A stretch of 39,963 nt of DNA from Chromera velia (GCA_018398765.1 JAHBMJ010000667.1:1-39963); one strand, 5' to 3'. Counted from the first letter of the stretch, positions 11,349 to 22,516 are shown. Notes: generated by a model not told the origin, from the sequence alone. Translations and numbers: made by a program.

Positions 11349-13326
11349 GCAGGCTACTTTGATATGTCTGGCTTGCTTGCAAAAATTGCAAATTATCGAA
11401 GCCAGAATGGGGCAGCCATCTGCAGTGTGGGCACGGGTCCCTGCATACCGGTCGCACCGGGTCTATTCGGAGATTGTCAGAGCTGCGCTGCTCACCATCC
11501 TCCAAACCATTTCTTCTGTCACGGGCGGTGCTGACAACGCCTGTGTGGTATTCCTGTTTGGTGGGGAGCCCTCCTCCCCCCCTTCTATCACCGCAATCCT
11601 GAGCCTCTTCACAGGTCTGTCACCCTTCCTAATCGCCAGAGCCTTGCGATTCTTCCATTTCTTGACCATATCCTCCCACTTCCTCAAGTTCACTTGCAGC
11701 TCTTCAAATGTTTCATACGTGTGACTTTCCATTTGAATGCAAATCTGGTCATCTTCTATGCCTTCAATGAAGGTGGCTAAGGCAGTGGGGTCATCCGTGC
11801 TCTGATTCGCAGCAGAACACTGCTCCTCAAAGTGGGTAATGTATTCAGAGGAAGTCTCTCCAAAATTTTGGGTCATCTGAAGGAGGGTTCTCTTTTTCCG
11901 TTCTGCCTCCCGCTCGTCAATACCGTATCTGGCTAAGAACATCTCTTTAAGTTGCGTGTAAGTTGTGCACTCCTCCAACCGCTCAGGTGGCTGCATTTCA
12001 TACCACTACTTTGCAGGCCCGGCGAGGGCTGTCGGAAGATAAATGTCCCTGAGGTTCTCAAAAGTCCACCCCAACCTGCCGTTCAACCTCTTCAATGAGT
12101 TCCAAAAGCTTTTCACTTTCATTTGGTTTCCATCAAAGGACGGTAAGTCCATGTGAACTCGTGGGAGGTCAATCGGTGGGGGTAGAGAAGCAGCATTCAT
12201 ACTTGATACTTTCCCTGACCCTGTTTTATTCCTATTGGATCCTACCTGACGGAGCAACAGCTTTCCTAAGGGCTAGTCCTGAGGGTGCCTTGGTTACAAC
12301 AAACCCTATGTCCTGTAATTCGGATAGCACTGCCAGGGAAACAGACTCTAATTGAATTTCCTCCCCATCTTCTTCCGTGCTCTTTATCGTTTTTGTGGCT
12401 TCTCCTCGCCTTCCGTTTCTATTGTTCCTGTCTTCTCCTCTTTCTGCTGGTTGTGGCAGTTCGGTTGCTCCCCCTTCTTCTTCCTGTTTGACTAGCTCTA
12501 CTTGGGGTTCTTCGGGTTTAGGCTTTTTGTGTCCCTTTTTTCCCCCTTTATCTTTCTCCGATCCTCCCTTCCCAAGCCTTTTCTGGAGAGAGATCTGTTG
12601 CAAACCCGATTGGAGGCCTTTCGTTTTTTACTTCCCTTTCTTTTGAAGCTGCTCTCCTCCTTTTGTCATGGACCTAGTCTTTGGGGGCATGATGGGTCGT
12701 CATGCGTGGTCGGATTTCCCTTTCTTTTAGTAGTCCCTCAAAAAAAGCAGTGGCAGCAAAGGCTGCTGACCTGCTGGGGAATGGTGCGAACCCCAGAGGG
12801 CTCTTAGAATGTTTTCTTTGTCTTTTGGTGGTAACCGTTGCAGACTTGGGTCCCACCACTGGGCTAGGTTCGGTTTGTCTTCTGGTGGTTGCAGACTTGG
12901 GTCTCACCACTGGGCTAGGTTCGGATGCGGTTGGAGAGCCCCCATGGGCTAGGAAAGAGGCCGCAGCAAGGGAGCTACGGCATCTGAAAAGGGTGTTGGG
13001 TTCCAGGCCTGGGAAGCCTGTATGTGAGCAGCCTCCCACTTGATGTGTCTGGCGATGAGGGTGCTGGCTTCTATGAGGGCTGTCCAGACCTCTTGTTTGA
13101 TCGTCTCTACCAGGGTTTCCGCTAATGCGCGATGAATGTCTGCTGAGTTTCTGAGGGTTTCTTGTACTCCCTCTCTAACAAGAGCTTGCAAAACACCCTG
13201 GAGAGCAAAGTCAAAGGCCGTTGAGAAGGGAAGGCTGCCTGCGTAGAGTTGAGGGACCGGGCTCTGTGGCCGGTGGTCACTGAAAGTTGCTAATGGATCC
13301 AGGCCCGAGCCTAAAGGAACGTCCAA
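11349..13326 (-). pseudogene. gag region with CCHC zinc knuckle
   Basis: Gag packages element RNA. In order: an N-terminal part (12,949-13,326); a linker with a repeated EPSPVVGPKSAT motif (about 12,860-12,925); a Lys/Glu-rich region (12,232-12,603); a capsid-like part (12,257-11,463) containing MDLPSFDGNQMKVKSFW, and LKEMFLARYG typical of the Retrotrans_gag fold; and a knuckle CNFCKQARHIKVAC at 11,349-11,390 that fits CX2CX4HX4C exactly. The pieces lie in different frames. A TAG near 12,005 interrupts GPAK-WYEMQPP, and a frameshift precedes the knuckle. Confidence 0.75.
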
Positions 13327-13330
13327 CGGG

Positions 13331-14850
13331 ATTGTCGCTTCCAGGTGAGTGGGGAACGCAAAGCTTCACTCCGCCGAGGCAGCTTCTTGATGGGTGGCTA
13401 AGGAAAGATCAAGGTTGCTAGGTGGGGGCGGAGCCCGGGAAGAGTCGAGTGGCGTGGTCGTTTTGTTGGCAATTTACAGTTCAGGGGTGGGTTTCACTTA
13501 GGGCTTCCTTGTGGTCACCGCTCAAGCTGTGTTTCTGTGGTAGTCTCGTATATAGTACGTATATATGAAGGGGGTAATCTGATCGGGTTTGTGCCCAGGT
13601 GGACTTAGGCTTACTATGGGCTTTGATGCTGTTGCTCCTTATGGCAACAGATCTCAAACTGTTAAGTTCTCCTGCACTCTTGCAGTGAGAAGTCGTCTCC
13701 AGGCCTGCGAAAGGTGACAGAGATGAAGCGGATGGAGATCTTTCAGGGAGGTCCTTCTTTGGATTCTTCCTACGGAAGGTGGGGAGAAGGGGGTGAAGGG
13801 AGTATCTGTACGGATAGGGAGATAAGCTTCTATGCTGATGAGTTCTTTTGCTGAAAATAACTGTGGGAGACCTCTTTTTCTTGCTTTCTAATAGCTCACT
13901 GGGAGCCGTATGTCGGGTGATCAGCAACGTATGGTCTGATGAGATATTTTTTTTTTTCCGTCGTACTGCAGGGTATGCAACGAGCGGCTGTACAAAACAA
14001 ACACCTGATCTTTCAGTGTCGGTCAGGCAGGAATCCTCTTCCTCTCAAAGGGTCCCGGTATTCCGTGTGTTGAATGACTGGCCTGCAGTTGTGTGAGCCG
14101 TTACTTACAAGGAGAGTGCTATGGGGAGAGTATATGATGATATTTGGGCCAGGCTGGTTCGGTATGTTTCTGCTCAGGTCTGATGCGTCGGAGAGGTGTG
14201 AATAGGAAGGAAGACGGCGGCTGGGCGGTCGATCGGTTTGGGCTCTGGGCGGAAGGTACAGCTCAGTAGGTAGTAACGGTGTGTTTACCGGTATGAAACG
14301 ACGGAGTGGATTGGCTACGGGTGTGGGGCAGTAGAGGAAGGTGTTCTCTTTTCCAGAGTCTTCTGAGTGAAAACTTCTCTGCTCTTCACATGCGATTCTA
14401 GTTTATAGGTTTCGTCCTAAGGAGAGTAGTAAGAGAGGTGGTCGGGTGTTTCGTACACGACGGTGCTGAGGGGAATCTTTAGATAGGGGGCTACGGGGTC
14501 TCCTGTGTGGCGATTGAGGGACAGAATTGTTGTTTTCAGAGTCTTTAGGGTAAACAAACGGACCGTACTGGTCTTAACTGTGACTCTGGGCCTCTTCGGT
14601 AGCTGGAGCCGACTGTGAGGAGTCACTTACGGAGAGTGACTGCAATGGGCGTTGTCTTCACGCAAACGCAGCTTCAAGGTCCTCTTGAGTCAGGTGCGGT
14701 ACCCTCTGATACAGGAAATATGGAGGTTGGGAGTCCAACGTTTTGGCAATGGGGTTGTTGACCCAGCAACTGACAGCGGAAGGTTCTTTCAGTCTCGACT
14801 GAGATTGCTTCTGTGCGTCGAGGGAAAAGTATGCCTTGTCTCTCTATCAG
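13331..14850. other. no gene recognised; probable retroelement leader or flank
   Basis: This is the upstream side of the minus-strand element, where its 5' LTR and primer-binding site should lie. No LTR pair could be matched by eye. A 148-codon minus-strand ORF (13,481-13,927) is Ser/Arg/Lys-rich with no recognisable domain. A T-run lies at about 13,948-13,958. Confidence 0.4.
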
Positions 14851-14858
14851 AGAACTGA

Positions 14859-15030
14859 GCAGCGTTTTGCGATTTCTTTTGATCAGGAAGCAATTCTTGG
14901 CAGAGACAAGAAGAGATGCGTCTGTCTAAAAATTGGGCAGCGCTTCACGGTGCCCTCTAGTCTGGAAAGAATTCTTGGCAGAGACAAAAAGAGAGGTATC
15001 TGTCCTAAAAACGGACAGCGCTCCACGGTT
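14859..15030. repeat. short tandem repeat, about 78-bp period
   Basis: The motif (G/A)CAGCGYTYYRCG recurs at 14,859, 14,937 and 15,015. The first two copies are followed by ATTCTTGGCAGAGACAA and a 'GTCYTAAAAA'-like stretch. Three diverged units. Confidence 0.6.
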
Positions 15031-15039
15031 TGCTCCGTT

Positions 15040-16542
15040 GTCCTGTGGGTTTTCCTTCAAGATAAGATTCGGTCTTTTTCAGCTCAAAGATCTCCTTGGC
15101 GGAGGCAAAGGCTGAGATGAAGGCGATGGAGGGTATTAGAAGCTGATAGAAAAGAGTGCCGATGCAGATGGAGATCGAAAAAAAGAGACTGCAGTTGCTT
15201 CCGTCTGGAAGAATTCTCCGTAGAGACATGAATGACAGAAGGCTACTTGCTGTTGAAACAGCAGAAGCTCTAAGCTGGCAAGTCACCACGTATAGTGGAC
15301 TACTTATCTGACTCCTCAGGCTAGAGGTTTGTTCCTTGGTAGAGTTCAGCAAGCGCAAAGTCTGTTCAGGGTTCGAGTCACTGCGTGAAAATCTTAAAGT
15401 CTGGATGAAGGTTTCTCGTTCACTCTCTAACTCTCTTTTGATTCATTTTTTCATCACTTTTTAAACTGGTGGAAAACGCCGAAAGTCAACATTTGCTGTT
15501 TTGGAGAGCAATTTCTAGTTCAATCTTGACATACATATTTATATACATATATGTTAGTCTTTTGCGTATGCGTTTTTCGTTCTGTATCTGACCTACAAGT
15601 TAGTATTTAAGGACGTGTGTCTTAAGGTATTTAGTTTTCCCCATGTTTTTCCTGTTTTTGTATTTATTTTGCAGGCCTGTATTTATATATGTCTGTAAGT
15701 CCAAATCTTGCCGTACAACACCAAAAAATCCTTTTTTTTCTTGACGTGGCCACTTTGTTTTCAGACATGCTGACTCCTTTAATGTTCATGCGATCTTAAG
15801 AATACATGTAAGTTCGGGAGAATGTATGTACATACGTCTCTAAATACATACAATTTCTTGTTTGTTTCTAATGAACCAAGTTTACTTTTACTCCTAAACA
15901 TATATGATAGTACAAAATATTAATCCTGGTATAAAAGTGTTCTTAACATTTCTTAACGTGATATATATGTAAGTATGGCTTGGTATGTATGTTCGTATGT
16001 GGCTTGGTATGTAGGTTGGTATATATGTGTCAGTCTATCTACCCTATATGTTTCATTATAATACTTACCTTAATTATTTCTTTTCTTTCTCTTTTCCTCT
16101 CTCTCTCTCTCTCTTCTTAAAGCCTCTCATATGCAATTTCTTCTTTTCTTTTTTTTCTATTCTAGTTTCTTCTCATTTATTGTCATTGTGAATTGGTCAG
16201 CACTAATTAATTATTTCAAATTTAATTATTTGTGCTTCCCTGATATTATAAATTATTGATGTAGGAGACCGTAACAGCCCGCCGTTGTCGTGCCGCCCAT
16301 GGACCGCCGCCCGCTTCGCATTAATTAATTGTTTGATTGCTTCATCCGATTCAAAAAATAATCCGAAGTTGATCACCAAACTCAATGACAGCTAGTAGTC
16401 AGTAGATTGGGGAGCGAAAGTCGTTATAGCGTCTCTTTACTTATTTGCTTATCAACATACCTTTCCGCATACACATACATTGCGTCGCCCAACAAGACCT
16501 AACTGTAAGCTCCACACAGATTTCGCCTGACTTTTTTTTGCA
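15040..16542. other. AT-rich intergenic sequence upstream of the secreted-protein gene
   Basis: Becomes strongly AT-rich from about 15,460, with TATA-rich stretches and a CT dinucleotide run at about 16,095-16,113. The promoter of the gene at 16,543 should be here, but no single element can be assigned. Confidence 0.4.
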
Positions 16543-16793
16543 ATGCGGGCCCTGTGTTGCATTGCCGTCTGCCTGTTCGGAGCAGCTGCTTCGGATCCCT
16601 CCAAGCTCCTCGAAGGCCTGAAGGCGTTCTCCCTGGGCGATGGCCTGGGAGGGAAGACACTGGATAAGGAGGGAGGAAAGAAAGAAAAGAACGTCTGTGG
16701 CGATGGCGTCATGGATCTCGCAACAGAAGAGTGCGACGAAGGTAAGGCCAACGGGCTTCCCTGGCCGGAGTCTTTTTGCACCTCTGAGTGCAT
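16543..16793 (+). CDS. exon 1: signal peptide and CGDG-type Cys-rich module
   Basis: The ATG opens MRALCCIAVCLFGAAASDPS, a typical secretory signal with a hydrophobic core and an AxAS-like cleavage region. A Gly/Lys-rich linker follows, then CGDGVMDLATEECDEG and FCTSECM, the Cys pattern of DUF4215-like modules. The donor is GTATAT at 16,794. Joining to 16,989 keeps phase and gives SECM-YVPEVVCP. An earlier GTAAGG at 16,742 would cut the Cys module and is less likely. Confidence 0.75.
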
Positions 16794-16988
16794 GTATATA
16801 CCTAAGGTCGTGTGTCTGATTTCATTTTAATTCTCTCAATATCAGTAAGACGACAAAATCTGCACCTCGAATTGCAGGAACGTTCCCAATTTTTTTGATA
16901 TGCGCATACATGCATGTGTTTAAAAATCCACTTTGAGTAACATACTTCATTTAACAAAATTTGCCTGCACGTACCGCGCTTATTGCAG

Positions 16989-17433
16989 GTACGTTCCTGA
17001 GGTCGTGTGCCCCGCCCTGCTGATCAATAGCATAGAGGCGCTCGAGGAGGCTCAGAGATGCCGCACCGCGGAGGACGTCGAATTTCAACTCAACACGGCC
17101 ATTGACGTGGTGATGCCCAACCTGACGATTGTCCTTCCAGGGGGGGTGATTAGGAGTCGGGAGGATCCAACTAACTTGCCGAACCTTGCCAAGAGCATCT
17201 CGATGCCGAACCTGATCTTTGCGCAGGATGAGATCGATTTTGACGAAGAGAGCCCGGAGCTCGAGACGCTGGAGTTTGCCTCGCTGATGTACACAGACGA
17301 CATAGAGCTACAGGATATGCCAAATTTGCGAACATTCTCTGCGCCCAAACTCGTGAGCACGGACAGTGACGTTTAGATCCTTTGAGATCCACAATTGGTC
17401 ACGATCGACATGGACGGTGCCAGAATCATCGAG
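16989..17433 (+). pseudogene. exon 2: L-domain-like block with two in-frame stops
   Basis: After the acceptor TTATTGCAG, the reading YVPEVVCPALLINSIEALEE leads to a leucine-rich block with repeated MPNL motifs (VVMPNLTIVLPGG, SISMPNLIFAQDEI, LQDMPNLRTFSAPKL), like the parallel-beta repeats of receptor L-domains. TAG (17,374-17,376) and TGA (17,380-17,382) then interrupt. The same frame resumes with DPQLVTIDMDGARIIE up to donor GTAGGT at 17,434. A 24-nt GT-AG segment around the TAG would not remove the TGA. Confidence 0.65.
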
Positions 17434-18049
17434 GTAGGTGTTTGTAGCTTTCTTTCTCTTTCTCTTTGGAGTCGGTATATATATGCATGTCTCTTTTTTT
17501 AAGGTCGGTTACAGCCTTTCAACTGTTTTGTGCGTCTGTACAGGTCTTCTTTTAAGGGAGGTGTATGGTTTTATTTTCAAAATAAGTGGACTCGTTTACG
17601 TATTGATGGATCGAAACATGCGATACCAAAGTTCGCAGAAGAATGATTGCGTGGAGAGAACTCAGATGCGATCTCGTCAAATGCTGAAAACGAATACATG
17701 AGGAAACATACCAACATCGGTCCGGCCTGTCTGTCTGAATATTCACGTGGCCTGTTTTCATCAACCTTCTGAATATTCACGTGGCTTCCTTCTCTTCCCC
17801 TCATGCCATGAACGGACGGATTGTTTTTGCAAGAAGCACAAAGGAAATGAAGGAAAATGAGAAGCCATGGAGCCATACGAGTGACTGTTTGTCAGGTGGT
17901 CCTTTCGTCTAGAATATGTACAACATTTGATATTGATATCACTATGTACAAACATGTGCAAACGGTGTATTTGTACAAGATAGAAATGTATGCATACGTA
18001 TAAAAGTTATTCTAAATTGACAAAAAATCAAAAAGTGAACCTCTTGCAG

Positions 18050-18708
18050 GACCAATTCGAGCTTGAAGATCTCGACAAACTTCAGGTCTTGAAGTTGTCT
18101 CACCTGGAGCACGTTGGCAGGGTAGACATTGAGAGGTGTCCACTGCTGCACACTGTGGAGATGCCTTCACTCTACTCGGTAGGTGTTGCAATCAACCTTG
18201 TATCCTTGCCTACTCTAAAATCCTTCAGAGCACCTCTTTTGACACTCAGTGGGAGATTGGTGTTTCCAGATGACACCAGGTAGGATTTCAGTGAGCTGAG
18301 CATCAACCCTCTCACAGTATTCGAGTTTTGTCGTCTCCTTGCTGTGGAGATTCGGTCTCTGGAGGAACGTGAAGAACTTTGCAGCGATGGTACCAAGTGT
18401 ACAGTTGAGGGTCCGCTCTCGCCTGCCTGCAAGGAAGCCCTAAAAGAGGGGAAGGCTGAGAAGGAGGAGAAGAAAACGGATGATCTGTTCGACCTTTCGG
18501 GTCTGGATGTTGGAAAAATGCTGTTGGGGGGGAAGTTTGACTTGGGACTGAAGGAGGGATTGGGGGGGCTCCGGTTTAGGTTGGGGGGGAGACGGAGAAG
18601 AAGGGGGGAGATAAAGGAGAGAAGCCGAACGGCGGAAAGTGCTCTTTTCCTGTCCCTGTGCTGGAAAAAAAGGCCGCGGTGTATGGAAATGGAATCGTCA
18701 GTCAGTCA
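18050..18708 (+). pseudogene. exon 3: L-domain C-terminal part and second Cys-rich module start
   Basis: The acceptor CTCTTGCAG opens DQFELEDLDKLQVLKLSHLE and further leucine-rich strands to GRLVFPDDTR. A TAG (18,281-18,283) follows, then the same frame continues FSELSINPLTVFEFCRLL and a Cys-containing segment. A frame change in a G-run near 18,580-18,590 is needed to reach GGKCSFPVPVLEKKAAVYGN, which resembles the start of a CGDG-type module. The donor is a consensus GTAAGT at 18,709. One stop and one indel make this exon non-functional as read. Confidence 0.6.
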
Positions 18709-18881
18709 GTAAGTCAGTCAGTCGGTCAGACAGTCAGTCAGTCAGTCAGTTGGTCAGACAGTCAGTCAGTCAGTCAGTTAGTCGGTCAGAAAGTCAGTAA
18801 GTCAGTCAGTCGGTCGGTCAGTCAGTCAGTCAGTCAGTCAGTCAGTCAGTCAGTCAAGTCAGTCAGTCAGTCAGTCAGTCA

Positions 18882-18924
<43 letters not shown>

Positions 18925-19396
18925 AGTCAGTCAGTCGGTCAGACAGTAAGTCAGTCAGTCAGTCAGTCAGTCAGTCGGTCAGACAGTCAGTCAGTCGGTC
19001 AGACGGTCAGACACTCAGTCAGTCAATCGGTCAGTCAGTCAGTCAGTCAGTCAGTCAGTCAGTCAGTTGCACGGTCAGTCAGTACATACAGTCAGTCAGT
19101 CAGTCAGTCAGTTGCACGGTCAGTCAGTACATACAGTCAGTCAGTCAGTCAGTCAGTCAGTCAGTCAGTCAGTCAGTTGCACGGTCAGTCAGTACATACA
19201 GTCAGTCAGTCAGTCAGTCAGTCAGTCAAGTCAGTCAGTCAGTCAGTCGGTCAAACAGTCAGTCAGTCAGTCAGTCAGTCAGTCAGTCAGTTAGACAGTC
19301 AGTCAGTCGGTCAGACGGTCAGACACTCAGTCAGTCAGTCGGTCAGTCAGTCAGTCAGTCAGTCAGTCAGTCAGTCAGTCAGTCAGTCAAGTCAGT

Positions 19397-19435
<39 letters not shown>

Positions 19436-19545
19436 CAGGCAGGCAGGCAGGTAGGCAGTCTGTCAAGTCAGTCTATCAAATTAGTCAGGCAAGTTAGTCT
19501 GTCAAGTCAGTCTGTCAAGTCAGTCAGTCAAGTCAGTCAGTCATA
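18696..19545. repeat. CAGT tetranucleotide array inside intron 3
   Basis: About 850 bp of GTCA/CAGT units with interspersed GTCGGTCAGACA variants. A larger unit (TTGCACGGTCAGTCAGTACATACA) appears three times at 19,067-19,200, and a CAGG run lies near 19,399-19,450. It occupies most of intron 3 (18,709-19,697). The long SVSQSVSQ-type ORF is only the translation of a 4-bp repeat. Confidence 0.95.
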
Positions 19546-19697
19546 TCAGTTCTTTTTTATACCCTGTTTAGTTTTACCTCATTGTTTGTATGCATCAGGT
19601 TTGTGTTCATCAGAAAAGAATGCTATGCTGTAAACATATCCCATTGATATATTTTTGGACTTTGTTTCTTGCTGTTACTCATGCATGGATTTTATAG

Positions 19698-19904
19698 TTA
19701 GAGACGGGTGAGGAGTGCGATGGAGACGGCACTGTATGCAACAACGAGACTTGCAAGTTCAGGACTGAAGTTATGTATGAGTTCGAGAGCTTCTCTCTCA
19801 ACTCGACCGCAGACCTCCAAGAGTTGGAGAACTACACTGTCATCATTGGCGACGTGCAACTCGGAATTGCTGCACCAACTGATCTTGAGCTGCCAGTGCT
19901 CCAG
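19698..19904 (+). CDS. exon 4: ECDGDG Cys-rich module end and L-domain start
   Basis: The acceptor ATTTTATAG opens LETGEECDGDGTVCNNETCK, completing the Cys module begun at the end of exon 3. FESFSLNSTADLQELENYTV and VQLGIAAPTDLELPVLQ follow, which is L-domain-like. It is open throughout. The donor is GTGGGA at 19,905, phase 0. Confidence 0.65.
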
Positions 19905-20148
19905 GTGGGAGTGTGAATAACTTAATTTTCATGCATGTATGTACGTATGTATGTATATATGTACGTACGTATGTATGTATATATGTATATATATGTATGT
20001 GTGTGTGTATATATGCATCCATGCATGCTAGTTTTTTGTTTTTGTACACACCCTCTGGCTAGCTGCCACTGCTCGAGGCGGGCGTCTAAAAGACGGACTG
20101 CAGCTGCATGAAATATTCGATTGATCCATTCTTTATTGCATGATATAG

Positions 20149-20302
20149 AGAACACATGCACAAACGAATCTCCTCAAGCTGAATCGATCCACGTTGTCGT
20201 TAAAGTAAACAGCATCATGACCATCAGCATACCATAATAGTCAACAATCTGAATCTTCGGGTGTGTGTTCAGCGACCTCGACTCCTTTGTTGTCATCTCC
20301 GT
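20149..20302 (+). pseudogene. exon 5: degenerate L-domain-like exon
   Basis: In phase with exon 4, the reading starts NLLKLNRSTLSLK after a few residues and hits TAA. One frame over it continues VNSIMTISIP, then TAA TAG, STI, TGA, and IFGCVFSDLDSFVVIS to a good donor GTAAGA at 20,303. The leucine-rich character and splice sites remain, but four stops and a frame change show decay. Confidence 0.5.
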
Positions 20303-20414
20303 GTAAGACTAACGTTTTTTTAAAAAAATAATTGATTAATTGATCCATCAATAACGAATAGATTTCCAAGAAACGTTTGATAAATGATTCAGATACGTTT
20401 TCTTTTGGATGCAG

Positions 20415-20613
20415 AGTCAATTCATTTCCTAACTTGGAGGCAGTGGAGCTTCCCTACGTTCTTCAATCGTTCGGCTAGAAATCTTCGGATCCCTCAACTT
20501 CAACATCTTTGAGCTGCCAAAAATCTAGGTGGCGCGAACCCTTGTGATCGAAGACAGCTGCGATGCCGCCAAACTTTTTGACCTCATCTTTCCTGATCTC
20601 AGGATCCGTGGGG
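20415..20613 (+). pseudogene. exon 6: L-domain-like exon with frameshift and TAG
   Basis: After acceptor GGATGCAG the phase matches exon 5 and reads VNSFPNLEAVELPYVLQSFG. A frame change near 20,477-20,480 leads to LEIFGSLNFNIFELPKI, TAG (20,526-20,528), then VARTLVIEDSCDAAKLFDLI and PDLRIRG. The donor is GTGAGT at 20,614. The one leftover base joins AG at 21,509 to give Glu, so phase is preserved. Confidence 0.55.
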
Positions 20614-21508
20614 GTGAGTTTTCAGTTAATGCAGAAACGAGAATATACGAGAATATATAGAAGTAAATGATAGTCAACATGGTAAAACAGCTGGTCAAAA
20701 GATCTGCAAAATCGTGTCTTCGATAAATTTTGTAAAGAGGTCATGCAGGTTTGTTCGAACCATTCTTATATGGATTCGTTCGTTTTGACCCTCGGGTCTT
20801 CGATCCATCCCTTGGTTTCATCCGTCCCTGAACCTTCTTGATTCTTTGATTGATTGATTTTCTCAGCTTGGCTCTAGTCTATTAAACTTCGCTGTTTCGT
20901 TGCATACGCTGTCAATTTAACAAAGTCAATCAAGTAAGGCAATCTTTTATGGTTGATAATTGAGTTTGCAGGCGCTGTCACTTCACTGAAGTCAATTAAG
21001 GCAAAAATCGTTTGTTCACTGGTTGATGCATGTTACAATGAGAATACATGATAATATTAATATATAGAAGTAAATGAGAATCTGAAGTAAACGACGCAAT
21101 TAATCATTCATCAACTGAGTGACGCCGAACCCCGCTGCAGTGCTGCCCCGCGGCTCGATGAATTAATGCAAATGAACGCATGACTGCTTGATAATTTTGA
21201 AATTCATGCACTGATTGACTGCATGCGCGTATCATTTCCATGAAGCTCAATTCAGAGTGCCTCAGGTTGTTTTTATGCTCAGCCTTAGGCGTGACACTGG
21301 CGAGGTATCTGCCCTGGAGTCCAGACTTAATTTGTCTCTAGTTTCCCCTGAGAAAACAAAAGGTTCAGAAACATAGTTATTCATTGGTCCATTGTTCAAA
21401 TGCCTGCATAAAGGAGTTTGTGGAAATAAAATGAATAGATAAATATGTGTGTACAAATACATGCATGTGTATCTGCATAGAAATGCATGTTCGCTCCTGC
21501 AAGTGCAG

Positions 21509-21702
21509 AGATCCGGCTGGAAAATTGCCCTGGAGTCCGGAAGCTCGTCGATCCGTCTCTTGTGTTTCAAGAGGGTCCACTCCGGGTAGTCAACTGCGTG
21601 AACATCGAGCTCTTCTTTCAGCCTGAGATGAGCCTTCTCTTCAACTCTATAGTGGACCTCCAGGACAATCCGAAACTGCGCCTCCTAGACAGATCCTCTC
21701 AG
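21509..21702 (+). CDS. exon 7: L-domain-like exon, intact
   Basis: Acceptor AAGTGCAG. The reading includes IRLENCPGVRKLVDPSLVFQ and IELFFQPEMSLLFNSIVDLQ, then NPKLRLLDRSSQ, ending in phase 0 at donor GTAGGT (21,703). No stops within. Confidence 0.65.
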
Positions 21703-22212
21703 GTAGGTACGTTGGCTGTATGGCTGCGGTTGCATACCGCTGCATGCCTCCAGGGAAATGCTTGCAGACAGCATAGCGATTCATGCAAGACACATACATG
21801 TATGTGTATATGTTTTTGTAATACGTGTATGAGCTTGTTTTCATTTGTATGCATGTACCAGCTTTCCATGGGCTTGCTTGACCTATTCTCATAAGCTGCA
21901 TGGTGCATAGAAATGTACTAGGTAGGCAGTGAATTGATTGACTAGCTGGCGGAGAATGAGTGTGGCTTATATATACATGGTAGGCCGGCCGGGCTCCTAC
22001 ACGTACAGAAAGCAGCAAGAACGCCGCGTGGATCGATCGATCGATCTGTGCGCTGCAATCACCTCTGCATGACATTGTCGATTGCCACGAGTGTTTGGTT
22101 TTTCTCTTTGGTTTTTTTTCCAGGTTGCTGAAAAATCTTTAATCAAACAGAGAAAAGCAAACAGACCACAATCTCAATTGCATTCTAGGATCCATAAGCA
22201 CCTTAATTGCAG

Positions 22213-22476
22213 GTATTCGCCCAGAGTACACCCCCAGTGAGAATCATCGCGTCCAACAACTCCCCCAAGGGCCTGGAGATGCGCTACTGCAGTCTGTACG
22301 TTGAGCAAGTCGATGAACTCAGAGAAAACGAGTGTCAGGCGAACGCCGACCCCCCCTGCTTCGTCCTATCCGGAGGGTCGAGGGAGTGCGCGGCAAAAAA
22401 AGAGAAGCAGTCTGCAGGCAGTGAGAGCTTCGGCCTCTTTGGAGACACTTTCAAATTCGAACTCCCCAAATTCTGA
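22213..22476 (+). CDS. exon 8: C-terminal exon, intact
   Basis: The acceptor TTAATTGCAG is in phase with exon 7 and opens VFAQSTPPVRIIASNNSPKG, followed by a Cys-containing segment (YCSLYVEQVDEL, ENECQ, PPCFVL, RECAAKKEKQ) and the tail DTFKFELPKF before TGA. There is no C-terminal transmembrane helix or GPI-type hydrophobic tail, so the product would be secreted, not anchored. Confidence 0.65.
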   Translation, partial: VFAQSTPPVRIIASNNSPKGLEMRYCSLYVEQVDELRENECQANADPPCFVLSGGSRECAAKKEKQSAGSESFGLFGDTFKFELPKF

Positions 22477-22516
22477 CCTAGCTGTGGAACCAAGGAATGA
22501 AGCCTGAGGAAGCCTG

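Larger units (their letters stand above)
5637..13326 (-). mobile_element. decayed Ty3/gypsy LTR retrotransposon, internal region
   Basis: Read on the minus strand, the order is gag (13,326-11,349), protease (10,920-9,673), reverse transcriptase and RNase H (9,672-8,310), integrase (8,236-5,990) and a low-complexity tail (to 5,637). This is the RT, RNase H, integrase order of Ty3/gypsy (Metaviridae-type) elements, as opposed to Ty1/copia. It is broken by multiple stops and frameshifts and by a 1,074-bp DNA element inside integrase. I could not find LTRs on either side by eye, so the outer limits are only the coding limits. Confidence 0.85.
16543..22476 (+). pseudogene. eight-exon secreted Cys-rich / L-domain-like protein gene, probably decayed
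   Basis: My model is eight exons: 16,543-16,793; 16,989-17,433; 18,050-18,708; 19,698-19,904; 20,149-20,302; 20,415-20,613; 21,509-21,702; 22,213-22,476. Every intron is GT-AG. The reading phase matches at every junction I could test, and both ends (signal peptide, final TGA) are intact. The product would be secreted or surface-bound, alternating DUF4215-like CGDG...ECD modules with leucine-rich blocks similar to receptor L-domains, which usually bind ligands or carbohydrates. Exons 2, 3, 5 and 6 contain in-frame stops or frameshifts, so I favour a recent pseudogene. Assembly error in homopolymers, or stop readthrough, are alternatives. No family name can be given. Confidence 0.7.

Noticed and set aside
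12285-13043. Plus-strand ORFs over gag
   Set aside because: Antisense shadows of the Gag linker with its repeated EPSPVVGPKSAT motif.
13331-15500. 5' LTR of the minus-strand retrotransposon
   Set aside because: Expected here, but no stretch could be matched to the 3,000-5,640 side. A TGGAAGCG primer-site-like motif near 13,340 is not enough.
17352-17376. 24-nt mini-intron (GTGAGC...TTTAG) removing the exon 2 TAG
   Set aside because: The downstream TGA stays in frame, so the splice does not rescue the reading, and such tiny introns are not seen elsewhere in the window.
18658-19497. 279-codon SVSQSVSQ-type ORF
   Set aside because: Translation of a CAGT tetranucleotide array, and it lies in an intron of a better-supported gene model.
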